A stretch of 64,000 bases of DNA from assembly GCF_029168945.1 (NCBI RefSeq), contig NC_083604.1, positions 29,383,686-29,447,685 on the forward strand, read 5' to 3'. The stretch is from Cannabis sativa (Eukaryota; Streptophyta; Magnoliopsida; Rosales; Cannabaceae). Below, in pieces: positions 12,789 to 23,273 of this stretch; the first letter of the stretch is position 1; each line of letters starts with the position of its first letter. The notes under the pieces are model-generated. The model saw only the letters and a list, made by a program, of their open reading frames with translations. It had not been told where the DNA came from and searched no databases. Both the position numbers and the translations under genes were made by a program.

Positions 12789-12800
12789 TGGTATCGTAGC
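12789..12800 (+). promoter_or_regulatory. Primer binding site of element A
   Basis: TGGTATCGTAGC three bases after the LTR, 10 of 12 positions as in the usual tRNA-Met(i) complement TGGTATCAGAGC. Minus-strand DNA synthesis is expected to start here. Confidence 0.75.
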
Positions 12801-13066
12801 CGCTGGTTGTCTTCCGAAGATCGTCACGACATGTACAATCATCATCAGCAGTTAGCTCGGTTCACGGTTCAGTAAGCCTTTATTGCTTTAGTAGTTTATT
12901 TTATTCAGTTATGAAAAAGAAAAGCTTGTTAGGAAGCATGTTAGTAGCCTGATAGTAGAATAGGCGCATGTTTTGTTTTTAATTTCCAAATTAAGCGGCA
13001 TTAGTAAGCTCGCCTTGAATACGACCTGATATGCCAACTCTTGGTTTCGTAGGCGGTTCTAACTAG

Positions 13067-14155
13067 ATGGACGCCAGGCGGACTACCAGGAGTCAGGGCA
13101 ACTCCGTAGGGTCGAATCAGGGACAGGGAGCTCAGTTTCCCCCACCTGCTAGGGGCCGAGGTAGAGGTCCCCGAGGCAGGGCTCGTGGCCGGGGTGATGA
13201 GAACCCGCCACAGGCTGCCCAGGCTCCCCCAGCCGATCAGGGAGCCCCGAATTGGGAGTTGCGGTTTGCGGAGATGCAAGCCCGGATCGAAGAGCAAGTC
13301 CTCGAGATTCAGAGGTTGAGACAGCAGGGTGCTCCTGCAGTTCCTGTGCCCATAGTTCCAGTGGCACCTGCCCCTGCTGCCCAGGCCGAGATAGTGGTGG
13401 CGGCCCATAGATTGGAACCATTGTATGAGCGGTTCCGGAAGCGGTGCACCTCCGTATTCCTGGGAGGTCCGGATGTAATGAAAGCCGAGCAGTGGCTGAC
13501 GGTGATTACCAGAATCCTGAATTTCATGGGTGTCACCGGTAACGACAGAGTGGTGTGCGCCACGTTTCAGTTCCAGGAGGACGCCCTGGTATGGTGGGAC
13601 ATGGTGTCTCAGATCCATGACGTCACCACCATGACCTGGGAAAGGTTCCAGGAACTCTTTAATGCGAAATACTACAATGAGGCGGTCAGAAGCGCCAAGA
13701 GGAAAGAGTTCGTTCACCTGACCCAGCGGGAGAACATGAGCGTCACTGAGTATACTACTCAGTTTGATCGGTTGGCGAGGTTAGCCTCGGGAATTGTGCC
13801 GACCGACTTCAGCAAGAAGGAGAAGTACTTGGACGGGTTGAATCCCAAGATCAGGCATGACCTGATGATCACCACGGACGACAGCACCACCTATGCTCAG
13901 ATGGTGGAGAAGGCACTGCGAGCTGAGGGCGCAGTGGGGTGCATGTCAGAATCAGCCAGTACTCCGGTTAGTGGCGGAGCTCCTACCCCTCCTGCATCAG
14001 GCTATAGCAGGGGGAGTAGTGGTTCGGCCATTGATCAGAGGAAGAGGGCACCCGGCGCTTCGGTGGCTCGAGTCGAACAAGAGGTTCGGGGGAACCGAAC
14101 GAGAGGAGTCGTCCTGGTGGTGCGAGACCCGATTCTCCTATCCCGAGTGCCCTAG
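13067..14155 (+). CDS. gag: Gag of element A (open part, 362 codons)
   Basis: Starts at ATG 13067 (MDARRTTRSQGN), about 280 bases after the primer site; this start is supported by the matching starts in B (36055) and C (8044). The N-terminus is Gly/Arg/Pro-rich, followed by the retrotransposon gag core at residues about 125-280, with PDVMKAEQWL, ALVWWDMV, TMTWERFQELF, KYYNEAVR and YTTQFDRLARLA. This capsid part assembles the particle. The frame is lost near residue 345; the zinc knuckle CFHCGMPGHFKREC (14197-14238, CX2CX4HX4C) lies in another frame just downstream. As written the protein lacks its nucleocapsid; a one- or two-base error near 14,090-14,110 would explain this. Confidence 0.88.
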   Translation: MDARRTTRSQGNSVGSNQGQGAQFPPPARGRGRGPRGRARGRGDENPPQAAQAPPADQGAPNWELRFAEMQARIEEQVLEIQRLRQQGAPAVPVPIVPVAPAPAAQAEIVVAAHRLEPLYERFRKRCTSVFLGGPDVMKAEQWLTVITRILNFMGVTGNDRVVCATFQFQEDALVWWDMVSQIHDVTTMTWERFQELFNAKYYNEAVRSAKRKEFVHLTQRENMSVTEYTTQFDRLARLASGIVPTDFSKKEKYLDGLNPKIRHDLMITTDDSTTYAQMVEKALRAEGAVGCMSESASTPVSGGAPTPPASGYSRGSSGSAIDQRKRAPGASVARVEQEVRGNRTRGVVLVVRDPILLSRVP

Positions 14156-15083
14156 GCCGCAAGAGGCATCATCGGGGTGTGTGCAAGGGTCAGGGATGCT
14201 TTCATTGTGGCATGCCCGGACACTTCAAGAGGGAATGTCCCCGGCTCGGCCGGAGGCACCGAGAGCTCCGGCGATACCCACTCCGACGGGGTGTTCGCTA
14301 TCACGCAGCCGATGCGGATGCCGGCCCATCGGTTGTTACAGTCGGCTTTTTATTAACAACTCGCTTTATTCGGTCTTGTTTGATTACGGGGCTACACATT
14401 CTTATGTGGCGGCCAGAGTCTTTAGTAAATTGGGTAGACCCTTTGATAGATATGAATCAGGGTTTGGAACCCTGTTACCTGGCGGAGAATTGGTTATCTC
14501 CAATAGGTGGATTAGGTCTATGCCGATCAGGATAGATGGTAGAGAGTAAAGCGCTGATCTGATAGAGATGAGCTTAGTCGAATTCGATATTATTTTAGGA
14601 ATGGATTTCCTATCTAAATATTCGGCGAGCATTGATTGTAAGAGGAAGATGGTGGTCTTCCAACCGGAAAGTGAAGAGTCGTTTGTATTTGTGGGTTCGG
14701 TTCAGGGATCTCGGATCCCGGTGATCTCGGCTATGTCAGCGAGAGAATTATTGCACGGCGGGTGCTTAGGGTTTCTGGCCGTGGTGGTGGACACCACTCG
14801 GCCAGACACCGTTCGGCCAGAGGACATCAGAGTGGTTCGGGAATTTTTGGACGTTTTTCCCGAAGAACTTCCAGGGTTACCACCTCAGCGGGAGATTGAC
14901 TTCGTGATTGACTTGGCACCAGGGGTGGATCCGGTTTCCAAAGCCCCGTATAGGATGGCTCCACCCGAACTTAAGGAATTAAAGATTCGGCTCCAAGGGT
15001 TGCTTGACATAGGGTTCATTCGGCCCGGTGTGTCACCACAGGGAGCCCCGGTTTGTTCGTCAAGAAGAAGGATGGATCTATGA
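14156..15083 (+). pseudogene. Element A nucleocapsid, protease and start of RT, broken
   Basis: Contains the zinc knuckle (14197-14238) in one frame, then protease in the next, from about 14300. The protease reads SVLFDYGATHSYVAARVF, so the catalytic motif is DYGA rather than the aspartic-protease D(S/T)GA. Element B reads GATTCGGGG and A reads GATTACGGGG at this place, and both would derive from GATTCAGGGG if a CAG was disturbed. The frame then meets TAA at 14547-14549 where B and C have a leucine codon. It reopens at 14568 (IILGMDFLSKYSAS, then FLDVFPEELPGLPPQREIDF) and ends at 15083 after losing one T in a T-run near 15050. Confidence 0.82.
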
Positions 15084-17743
15084 GGATGTGCATCGACTAC
15101 AGAGAGTTGAACAAGTTGACGGTGAAGAATAAATATCCATTACCTAGGATCGATGACTTGTTCGATCAGCTTCAGGGGAAGACGGTCTTTTCTAAGATTG
15201 ATCTCCGTTCGGGTTATCATCAGTTGAGAATCCGAGAGGAGGACATTCCGAAGACGGCTTTCCGCACTAGGTATGGACACTACGAGTTTCTGGTTATGTC
15301 ATTCGGGCTAACCAATGCTCCTGCAGCATTCATGGACCTAATGAATAGAGTATTCAAGGATTTCCTCGATATCTGTGTGATTGTGTTTATCGACGACATC
15401 CTCGTGTACTCTCAGTCAGAAGAGGAGCATGAGTTACATCTTCAGATGGTACTGCAACGACTTCGAGAACATAAGCTCTACGCCAAGTTCAAGAAATGTG
15501 AGTTCTGGTTGTCTCAGGTGTCCTTCCTAGGGCACATTGTGAGTAAAGACGGGATCAAGGTGGATCCCGGGAAGATTGAATCCGTCGTGATTGGCGAGAC
15601 CGAAGACGGTGACGGAGATCGAAGCTTCTTGGGATTAGCTGGGTACTACCGTAGGTTCGTGGAGGGGTTCTCCAAAATTTCAATGCCCCTAACCGAGCTT
15701 ACAAAGAAGAATCAGCGATTTATCTGGTCAGATAAATGCGAAGCTAGTTTTCAGGAGCTGAAACAGAGGTTAATTACTGCTCCGGTACTAGCTTTGCCTT
15801 CGGACAAGGAGAAGTTCGTAGTCTACTGTGACGCATCCAAACAGGGTTTGGGGTGTGTATTGATGCAAGCCGATCGGGTCATCGCTTATGCCTCCCGTCA
15901 GTTAAAGGATTATGAACAGCGATACCCGACTCATGATTTAGAATTAGCCGCAGTGGTTTTTGCACTGAAGATTTGGCGGCATTACCTGTATGGAGAGAAG
16001 TGTGAGATCTATACCGACCATAAGAGTCTCAAGTATTTCTTTACTCAGAAAGATTTTAACATGAGACAAAGGCGTTGGTTGGAATTAGTGAAGGACTACG
16101 ATTGCGAGATCCTCTATCATCCCGGAAAAGCCAATGTAGTGGCCGATGCCCTGAGTAGAAAGGGTCCCGGGCAAGTAGCTAGCATGGTTCAGATCTCACC
16201 TCAGCTAGCAGAGGATATGGTTAGATCCAGCATTGAGTTTGTGGTAGGTCAGCTTCACAACTTAACGCTGCAATCTGATCTGTTGGAAAGAATAAAGGTC
16301 GCTCAGATGACAGATCCGGAGTTAGTGAAGATCCGAGATGAGGTATTGGCTGGTCAAGCCAAAGACTTTTCAGTGTCAGATGGTGGGATGCTTTTGTATA
16401 AAGACAGGGTTTGTGTTCCGAACAGTGTGGAACTGAGAAATGAGATCTTTGAGGAGGCTCATTCTACCCCGTATTCTCTGCATCCCGGGACCACCAAGAT
16501 GTACCAAGATTTGAAACCGTACTTCTCGTGGAACGGTATGAAGAAGAATTTGGTAGAATTCGTATCGAGATGCCTCACTTGTCAGCAGATCAAGGCTGAA
16601 CATCAGAGACCAGCAGGGTTGTTGCAGCCTCTAACCCTACCAGAATGGAAATGGGAAGATATTACGATGGATTTTGTGGTCGGGTTACCTAGGACCACGG
16701 GTATGTATGATTCCATCTGGGTAGTGGTGGATCGATTTACGAAATCTGCTCATTTTCTGCCGGTTAGAACAACATTTTCAGTGGATCAGTTGGCAGAACT
16801 GTACGTCAGAGAGATAGTGAGACTTCACGGGGTACCGAAGTCTATAGTTTTGGACAGGGATCCGAAGTTCACCTCCAAATTTTGGCAAAGTTTGCAACGG
16901 GCAATGGGTACGAAGCTAAAATTCAGTACAGCATTCCATCCTCAGACAGATGGTCAGTCCGAAAGGACAATTCAGATATTGGAGGATATGTTGAGAGCCT
17001 GTGTTATGGACTTTGAGGGTTCATGGAGTAAATATCTACCGTTAATAGAATTTTCATACAACAACAGTTATCAGAGTACGATAGGGATGGCACCCTATGA
17101 ACTGTTGTACGGTAGGAAATGTAGATCCCCTATCCACTGGGATGAGACAGGGGAGAGGAAATACCTAGGTCCAGAGTCAGTTCAGCGGACCAATGAGGCA
17201 ATAGAAAAGATAAAAGCTAGAATGCTTGCCTCACAGAGCAGACAGAAGAGTTACGCAGATCCGAAACGTAGAGATGTTGAGTTCCAAGTAGGGGAACATG
17301 TGTTTTTGCGAGTATCTCCGATGAAGGGGATTAAACGTTTCGGGAAAAGAGGCAAGTTATGCCCTAGATTTACAGGACCTTTCGAGATTCTCGAGAAGAT
17401 AGGTCAAGTGGCATATCGGTTAGCATTGCCTCCAGCCTTATCAGCCGTGCACAACGTATTCCATGTCTCAATGTTGAGAAAATACGTTTCAGACCCCTCT
17501 CATATACTCAGTTATGAGAGTCTTCAGCTTCAGCATGACATGTCATATGAGGAACAACCAGTGCAAATCCTGGATAGAAAGGATAAAGTCCTTCGGAATA
17601 AGACCATAGCATTGGTCAAGGTTCTCTGGAGAAACAGCAAGGTGGAGGAAGCCACCTGGGAGCTAGAGTCAGATATGAGAGCTCAATATCAAGAGTTATT
17701 CAGGTTAGATTTCGGGGACGAAATCCTTTTAAGGGGGGAATAG
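15053..17743 (+). CDS. pol: Pol of element A: RT, RNase H, integrase, chromodomain
   Basis: An open frame of 896 codons, the 3' two thirds of gypsy pol. [35 protein letters not shown] and the FIDD box at residues 112-115. RNase [15 protein letters not shown] and [14 protein letters not shown]. Integrase: zinc-binding HX..HX..CX2C around [10 protein letters not shown] and CLTCQQIK, with catalytic D540, D601 and E637 (35 residues between the last two, DD35E). A GPF/GPY-like piece ([16 protein letters not shown]) and a chromodomain at about 832-884 ([25 protein letters not shown]) follow. Chromodomains in this group are thought to guide integration to heterochromatin. A local oddity, [17 protein letters not shown] near residue 180-195, replaces the expected DWPRPK-type text through compensating small indels. 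Stop TAG at 17741 abuts the polypurine tract. The first codon is only the first ATG-like codon in frame; true translation begins upstream. Confidence 0.93.
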   Translation: MFVKKKDGSMRMCIDYRELNKLTVKNKYPLPRIDDLFDQLQGKTVFSKIDLRSGYHQLRIREEDIPKTAFRTRYGHYEFLVMSFGLTNAPAAFMDLMNRVFKDFLDICVIVFIDDILVYSQSEEEHELHLQMVLQRLREHKLYAKFKKCEFWLSQVSFLGHIVSKDGIKVDPGKIESVVIGETEDGDGDRSFLGLAGYYRRFVEGFSKISMPLTELTKKNQRFIWSDKCEASFQELKQRLITAPVLALPSDKEKFVVYCDASKQGLGCVLMQADRVIAYASRQLKDYEQRYPTHDLELAAVVFALKIWRHYLYGEKCEIYTDHKSLKYFFTQKDFNMRQRRWLELVKDYDCEILYHPGKANVVADALSRKGPGQVASMVQISPQLAEDMVRSSIEFVVGQLHNLTLQSDLLERIKVAQMTDPELVKIRDEVLAGQAKDFSVSDGGMLLYKDRVCVPNSVELRNEIFEEAHSTPYSLHPGTTKMYQDLKPYFSWNGMKKNLVEFVSRCLTCQQIKAEHQRPAGLLQPLTLPEWKWEDITMDFVVGLPRTTGMYDSIWVVVDRFTKSAHFLPVRTTFSVDQLAELYVREIVRLHGVPKSIVLDRDPKFTSKFWQSLQRAMGTKLKFSTAFHPQTDGQSERTIQILEDMLRACVMDFEGSWSKYLPLIEFSYNNSYQSTIGMAPYELLYGRKCRSPIHWDETGERKYLGPESVQRTNEAIEKIKARMLASQSRQKSYADPKRRDVEFQVGEHVFLRVSPMKGIKRFGKRGKLCPRFTGPFEILEKIGQVAYRLALPPALSAVHNVFHVSMLRKYVSDPSHILSYESLQLQHDMSYEEQPVQILDRKDKVLRNKTIALVKVLWRNSKVEEATWELESDMRAQYQELFRLDFGDEILLRGE

Positions 17744-17744
17744 T
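17731..17744 (+). promoter_or_regulatory. Polypurine tract of element A
   Basis: AAGGGGGGAATAGT directly before the LTR start TGTAAAGCCC; it overlaps the pol stop codon TAG. Confidence 0.85.
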
Positions 17745-19990
17745 TGTAAAGCCCGCTTAGTTAATTTGGAAATTATCAGTTGTTTATGTTTAAATTATGA
17801 AATTATTTATAGCTATTTAAATAATTTATTACTGTTATTTACGGAATTCAGAAATGCATGATTATGTCATCAGTAGCTTTTATATTTTGCATTTCCGGTG
17901 TCCGGTATTTTGGAACTCGGCGTTCGGCTTAGTAGAAATCACAACTTAGTATGTTAGTATTTTGGGGACGGGTTTTAGACATTGGGAATGTCGGGAATGG
18001 CCGGGAATTTAGAATTTCCCAAAAATACCCCTTTAGTATGATTTATGTGATTTTATGGTGGAGGGGCAAAATGGTCTTTTTGCCCCAATGACTTTTTGTC
18101 TTTTAGTGACTTTTATTTGGAAATTAAATGTTTATTTTAATTGTTTTGTGGCTGAAATAAATGAGATAAATGACTTTGTTTTATTCTCCAATTTTTACAA
18201 AATTTGACTAAGTGTTGAAAAGAAAGAAAATTTCAAAGAAACACTCTCTTTTCCTCTCTATTTTCGGCTGAAGCATTTGGGGTGCATGAACTGATTTTCT
18301 CTTTGATTTCCAAGCAACTTTCATCCATTCTTAAGATCCTTTGCAAGCTAGGTTAGCTCATCTTCTTCCTTCCTTAAATTCTTGAGTTTTTGATGAAAAT
18401 ATGAGTAAATGCATGTTAATTTGAATGTTGTTGCTGCTGCTTGTGATTGTTGTTATTTTTATGTTCAAAATACTGGATTAATTATGTTTAGTTAGGTTGG
18501 AAAGCATGCTAGATAGGTTGTGCAAAGCTTGAAAATTTTCTATGAAAAATGTGTGATTTTGATGAAATAGTGTGTAATCTGTTACTATGTTGTTGCTGTT
18601 GTTCTTGTATGTTTTCAGAAGCTTATTCATGCTTAGTTAAGTAGAATTAACTAGGTTTGGATGCATGTTAGTGGATTTAACCAAGTTTGAGTTTTGGAAC
18701 TCAAAGCTTGGTCTTTAATGGTGATTTTTGTATATGTGTTTTCTGGGTGGTTTTGATGCCTTGGATTTGTTCTAGGGATAGTTTAGAACGAGTGTCCGGA
18801 AATTTTGGTACCAATTGGGGTTGAATTGGTCGAGTTATGAGAATTTTAGTTGGCTGCCTGCGAGGAACCGGAATTCCGGTTGTGCATCCGGAATTCTGGA
18901 TAAGGGTTCAGTAATTCCCAGAACCGGAATTCCGGTTGGGCAACCGGTCTGCCGGTTGGGGAATTTTTCCGAACCCTAGTTTTCCTCGTTTTTAGGTTTT
19001 TAGGGGTATTGCCATGCTTTTTATCGATAGGGAAACTTTTAGTTCTTAGTTTTAGTCCCCGGGAAGTGATTTAGCGTGTCACTTATAGCGTTGTGATTTT
19101 TATGGTTTAGGAGCCGATGTCAATCCGCTCAGCTTCAGTTCCAGTCAGGTTGACCGGCACACCTGAAATCGGAATCCAGGTAAGATTAGTATAACAGTAA
19201 GCATATGTAGATTACATGCTTAGCGTGCATGTAGGAAGCCTGCTAGATTACATTAGTTATGTATTTAGGCTTCGAACCATCCAACCTTGTCACGTCGGTA
19301 CAGGCTGGAGTATGACCAGCAGCCGGAGTATGACCGGTTCGACCGATCAGGCTGACATTTGGTTGGTGGTTCAGTGCTATTGACCTATCCCGTCGGTACA
19401 GGCTGGAGTATGACCAGCAGCCGGAGTATGACCGGTTCGACCGATCAGGAGGATACTTGTCAATAGTACCGTCCCAATGAACGTTCAAAACTCAGTACCA
19501 TGTTGGACATGGCAGTAGTGGCTCAGTACCATGTTGGACATGGCAGTAGCGGGACTCAGTATCGTGTTGGACACGGCAGTTAGTATTATGTATGATATTA
19601 TTATGCTTTTCTTACTGAGTCTGTCGACTCACAGTTTATGTTCATGTGTAGGTAAAGGCAAGGCTATAGCTGATGGACCGTGAGCGAGCTTATGAGATTG
19701 TACATGTCGGGGCGGTTAGGCCTGGAACGTACGATCCTCGGGACAGCAAGGCTGAATTTTTGTAACTGTCGTTAGACGACTTTTATTTTGATGTAATAGT
19801 TAAACAGTGAAACTTTTTGTAAATATTTTTATAATCGGGATCCCGAGTCTTTTATAATATGTTTTACAAGTTTAATCAAAAAGCAAAATTTTAATTAATC
19901 ACGTTTTTCCATAAACCTCGTTGATTAGCAACGAGCTGCACAGTACGTTTAAAAATCACGTAATACGCCTAAGATAGTTAGGGTGTTACA
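17745..19990 (+). repeat. 3' LTR of element A
   Basis: 2,246 bases. It is cleaner than the 5' LTR: two full copies of a unit containing GTCGGTACAGGCTGGAGTATG and GACCGGTTCGACCGATCAGG (about 19293-19349 and 19391-19449), and three tandem dyads at 19491-19580. It has an inverted-repeat module at 18865-18959, CAGGTAAGA near 19178 and ATGTGTAGGTAAAG near 19645. Confidence 0.95.
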
Positions 19991-21363
19991 ACCCAGTAGG
20001 GGGATGGCCGACCAAGGGGCTGGCAGGTCAAAACTTGCCCGGGAAAACACAAGCTGAAGTTTATTCTTTAGTGCAAGCACAACTGGATCAATTCAAGAAC
20101 ATGATACAAGGTCTGCTTGGCCTAAAATTGTCCAACTTAGAGGTGGACAACACCTGAGGGTCACCTTTCTTTGTTGACATCAATGTTTTGCCTTTGCCTA
20201 CCAAGTTGAAAATGCCTACTTGGAGGATGTTCATAAGGAAAGAAGATCCCTAGGCACACATCAAGTATTTTAAAATCTAGATGGGTTTGCAAAATGTTGA
20301 GGTGATATTCATTACCGTATCTTTCTAGAAACCTTGTCTAAAACCGCACAGCAGTTGTTTTTTAAAATTTCTGTTAGAAGCTTCGATTTGTGGAACTCTT
20401 TCATACGAGAGTTCTACACACATTTCTCGTCTTCTCAAAGAATGCCTTATAGGCTAGAAGATTTAGTTGAGGTCAAACAGAGACCAGAGGAACCTCTAAA
20501 ATACTATCTCCAAAGATTCATAACTAAAGTTACCAAGATCAAGAATCTGATGGAGGAATGAAGGTAGAAAACCTTAATGAGTGGCATACTACCTTTCAGT
20601 GAGTTTTGGATGGACATCCGTCGACACTCAACTCAAAACATGATTGATTTCTTTGATCGAGCAGAAGGCTTTGTTAAACTTGAAGAGGCTATCTGAAAAG
20701 CCCAAAATAAGAGATAGGCAGGTGCTGGGTAGGTCTTGAGTGCTGGACAACCCACAGCTCTATCCAGCACACCTGCCAACATAGGCGACCAGCCCTGCAA
20801 TGGTAAAAATAATGGAGGCAAGCATGGCAACAACAACTCTCGCCAAGAAAATGGCAAAAGGGGGAAATTAAATAACTCCCCATGCCACAAGATTCAAATG
20901 AGAAGGAAAGGAGCTTTACATGCTTTACCCTCCTAACAGTAACTTTTAAAACAGTGTACGTGGCTCCAGAGTCCATAGTTCTGTACAAGAAGCCCCCTCC
21001 CACGAGGAAGGAAATGACTAAGAGGGTCACCTCTAAACTCTACCTATTTTACAATGATTTTGGCCATGATACCAGTGAGTGAAAGAACTTAAAGATGGAA
21101 ATTGAGTTCTTGATCAGAAAGAACAATCTCTATCTACGTCGTTATGTGTGATATGACCAAACACATGCACAAGGTGACCAAATCAGAGACGTAATACCAC
21201 CGCCAAGGCAAGTCACCTAGAGGTCAAATCAATCAAAGCTATGGAGCACTACGCTCGAACTCTCTATCACAAGCAAAAAAGTGAAATCCTAGCTTTAGAG
21301 GAAATAGATCCCAAATAGCTTAAGCTTGGAGAGCGTACCATCTCATTCATAGAAGGAGATGCT
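19991..21363 (+). pseudogene. Tat-type gag, degenerate
   Basis: Plus-strand gag in several frames. The clearest open part is 20334-20561 (KTAQQLFFKISVRSFDLW, FYTHFSSSQRMPYRLEDL, EEPLKYYLQRF), a retrotransposon gag core. It is followed by a basic Asn-rich stretch near 20750-20880 and by a C-terminal motif LYLFYNDFGHDTSE ending at a TGA (21080) and continuing KNLKMEIEFLIRKNN, which matches the FHxDxGHDTxEC... motif of Tat-type gag. Stops at 20560, 20700 and elsewhere make it inactive. The segment ends at the left ATGCT duplication of copia X1, 21359-21363, and resumes at 28471. Confidence 0.75.
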
Positions 21364-23256
21364 TGTTGGAATTTATTTTACCAGGATCTTAGATCTACTC
21401 ACAAGTATGTTGATTAACATCCTAAATATGAACTTTCTAAAACGATGAAATAAACACATATAAAGTTTAGGAAACCTTACATTGGTTGCAGCGGAATATA
21501 ATGACTCCTTCCGTTCAGATATCTAGCCCTTGATTCCTTTCTGTAGCAGAGCATTATCAATATCTGAACCTGGATCTCTTTCTCTGAATCTTTGATGCTG
21601 AAACTCCTTTGCTGATGATCTTTCTTCACGATCTTCCTCACTATGATTGAGGTATCACTTGATGTGTGTGGGCACTACTCATACACTAAGGATTTCGAAA
21701 TTATCAAGGAAGAAGAGAGAGAGTGGTCAGCTAAAGATAGGGAGAGAGAAGGCTCAGTTTTTCTGAATCAGAAAGTCTGAAGAAAAGTGTTATTTTTCTG
21801 AAGCCTTCACTATCTATTTATAGCATTCCACTAGGGTTAGATTTGAATTATATGGCATTAAAATAATGAAAAAATCAATTTAAAATGCTACAATAGGTGG
21901 CCGGCCATGCCTTTAATGGATTGGGCCTTGGGCTTTGCAATTTTGCAATTTTAACACCTTTTGTATCTGATTTTCTCAAAAATACCAATTTCTTAATTCA
22001 AACATTTAAATGCCAATTCTAACTATTTCATAACTATAAATAATTATTAAATAATATTGTCATTTATCATATTTATTAATTGAACCATACAAAGTATCAT
22101 AATTAACAAATATGCCCCTATAAACTCTTTCTTTACAATTTCGCCCTTACTTAGTGAAAAATTCACAAAAAGACATAGTCTAATTTGAGAATTATAATTG
22201 ATTAATCAAAACCAATTACATGAGTCTTACAAGCAATATTATCTCAACTAGTGGGGGGACCATGGGTCTATATAACCGAGCTTCCAATAAGTAGATCAAG
22301 AATTTAGCACTAAAATTCACTAACTTATTAATTCTTCGTTGAATCCACGCATAGAACTTAGAATTGCACTCTCAGTTATATAGAATGCTCTATATGTTCC
22401 ACCATATAGACACATCATTAGTTATCCATTGTTATAATCCTAATGTGATCAATGATCCTCTATATGAATGATCTACACTGTAAAGGGATTAAATTACCGT
22501 TACACCCTACAATGTATTTATTCCTTAAAACACTTGACCCCGTATAAATTATATTTCAGCTTATGTGAAATGAGTACTCCACCATTTATGTTCGTTTGGT
22601 CAAGCTCGAAGGAGATCATCCTTTGCTTACTATTCGCCAGATAGAAGCTATAGATTCCATGTTTATGATAGCGCTCCCACTCAATTGCACTACCGTGTTC
22701 CCAAAAAGTACGTATCACCCTGACCAAAAGGTAGGCTTAACTAACAATTCAAGCAACACGAATAGCCTTTCAAGATTGAGCCTAATCATAACAGGATTAA
22801 GATCATTTGATCTAGGATCAACTAGGCGATATTGACTTGAATAGATTTTACGGTAAGTTTAATTAAATCTAAATCAAAGTTCAATATCGGTCCCTTCCAA
22901 TGCATACTCCATGCATCCAACCTGAGCTTTACTTTAACCAATGCTCTGGAAAGAACATAGCACTTCTCCAAATGCAAGTAAACTCTGTTGTAGATTATCA
23001 TATCAGTAAAACCCTATGTCTGATAAATCTAGGAAACTTTATTCACATAGTCATGTTTACTTTCCAATGTGTTGACCGCACAATAAACAGGATCAAGTAT
23101 GTGAAAAGGGTTTCAGATGAATTTATACATTATGTACATATAATCATGAAATAAATCATGTGAACCATGCAACATTAAATGTTATTTCTGATCTATATTA
23201 ATAAGTAAATCTGATTATATTGAAATGAGTGTTATTTAGGGCATAAAACCCAACAA
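21364..23256 (-). repeat. 3' LTR of copia X1
   Basis: 1,893 bases, minus-strand TGTTGGGTTTTATGCCC ... AATTCCAACA. The U3 half (22109-23256) is nearly identical to 27323-28470. The LTR also matches 61903-63777 on the plus strand, where a CT microsatellite is greatly expanded. No coding content. Confidence 0.93.
21815..21823 (-). promoter_or_regulatory. TATA box in X1 3' LTR
   Basis: Minus strand TATAAATAG within CTATAAATAGATAGTG. The same words occur at 63300-63308 in the X2 LTR, so it is conserved within the family and is the likely core promoter. Confidence 0.65.
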
Positions 23257-23273
23257 ACTCCCACTTGCACTAA
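23257..23273 (-). promoter_or_regulatory. Polypurine tract of copia X1
   Basis: Minus strand AGTGCAAGTGGGAGTT precedes the LTR start TGTTGGG. The X2 copy has the same tract at 61886-61902. Confidence 0.7.

Larger units (their letters stand above)
10555..19990 (+). mobile_element. Element A: full-length Tekay-like chromovirus, best preserved gypsy copy
   Basis: A 9,436-base plus-strand element flanked by ACCCA at 10550-10554 and 19991-19995. LTRs are 10555-12785 (2,231 bases) and 17745-19990 (2,246 bases) and look nearly identical except in a few short GC-rich tracts, so insertion is probably recent. Primer site at 12789, gag from 13067, pol to 17743, polypurine tract at 17731. The C-terminal chromodomain places it among chromoviruses, and the whole protein set resembles Tekay/Del. 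Three local defects (gag frame change near 14,100, stop at 14547-14549, one-base frame change near 15,050) interrupt an otherwise continuous coding region. Confidence 0.95.

Noticed and set aside
13001..13717. 238-codon open frame on the minus strand
   Set aside because: It lies antisense to gag of element A; the GC-rich, codon-periodic gag sequence creates it. Several further antisense frames (13149-13563, 36051-36606, 39202-39741, 39738-40286) have the same cause.
22518..23154. Three small frames duplicated at 27733-28369
   Set aside because: The duplication is the LTR pair of copia X1; the frames are chance in non-coding U3.
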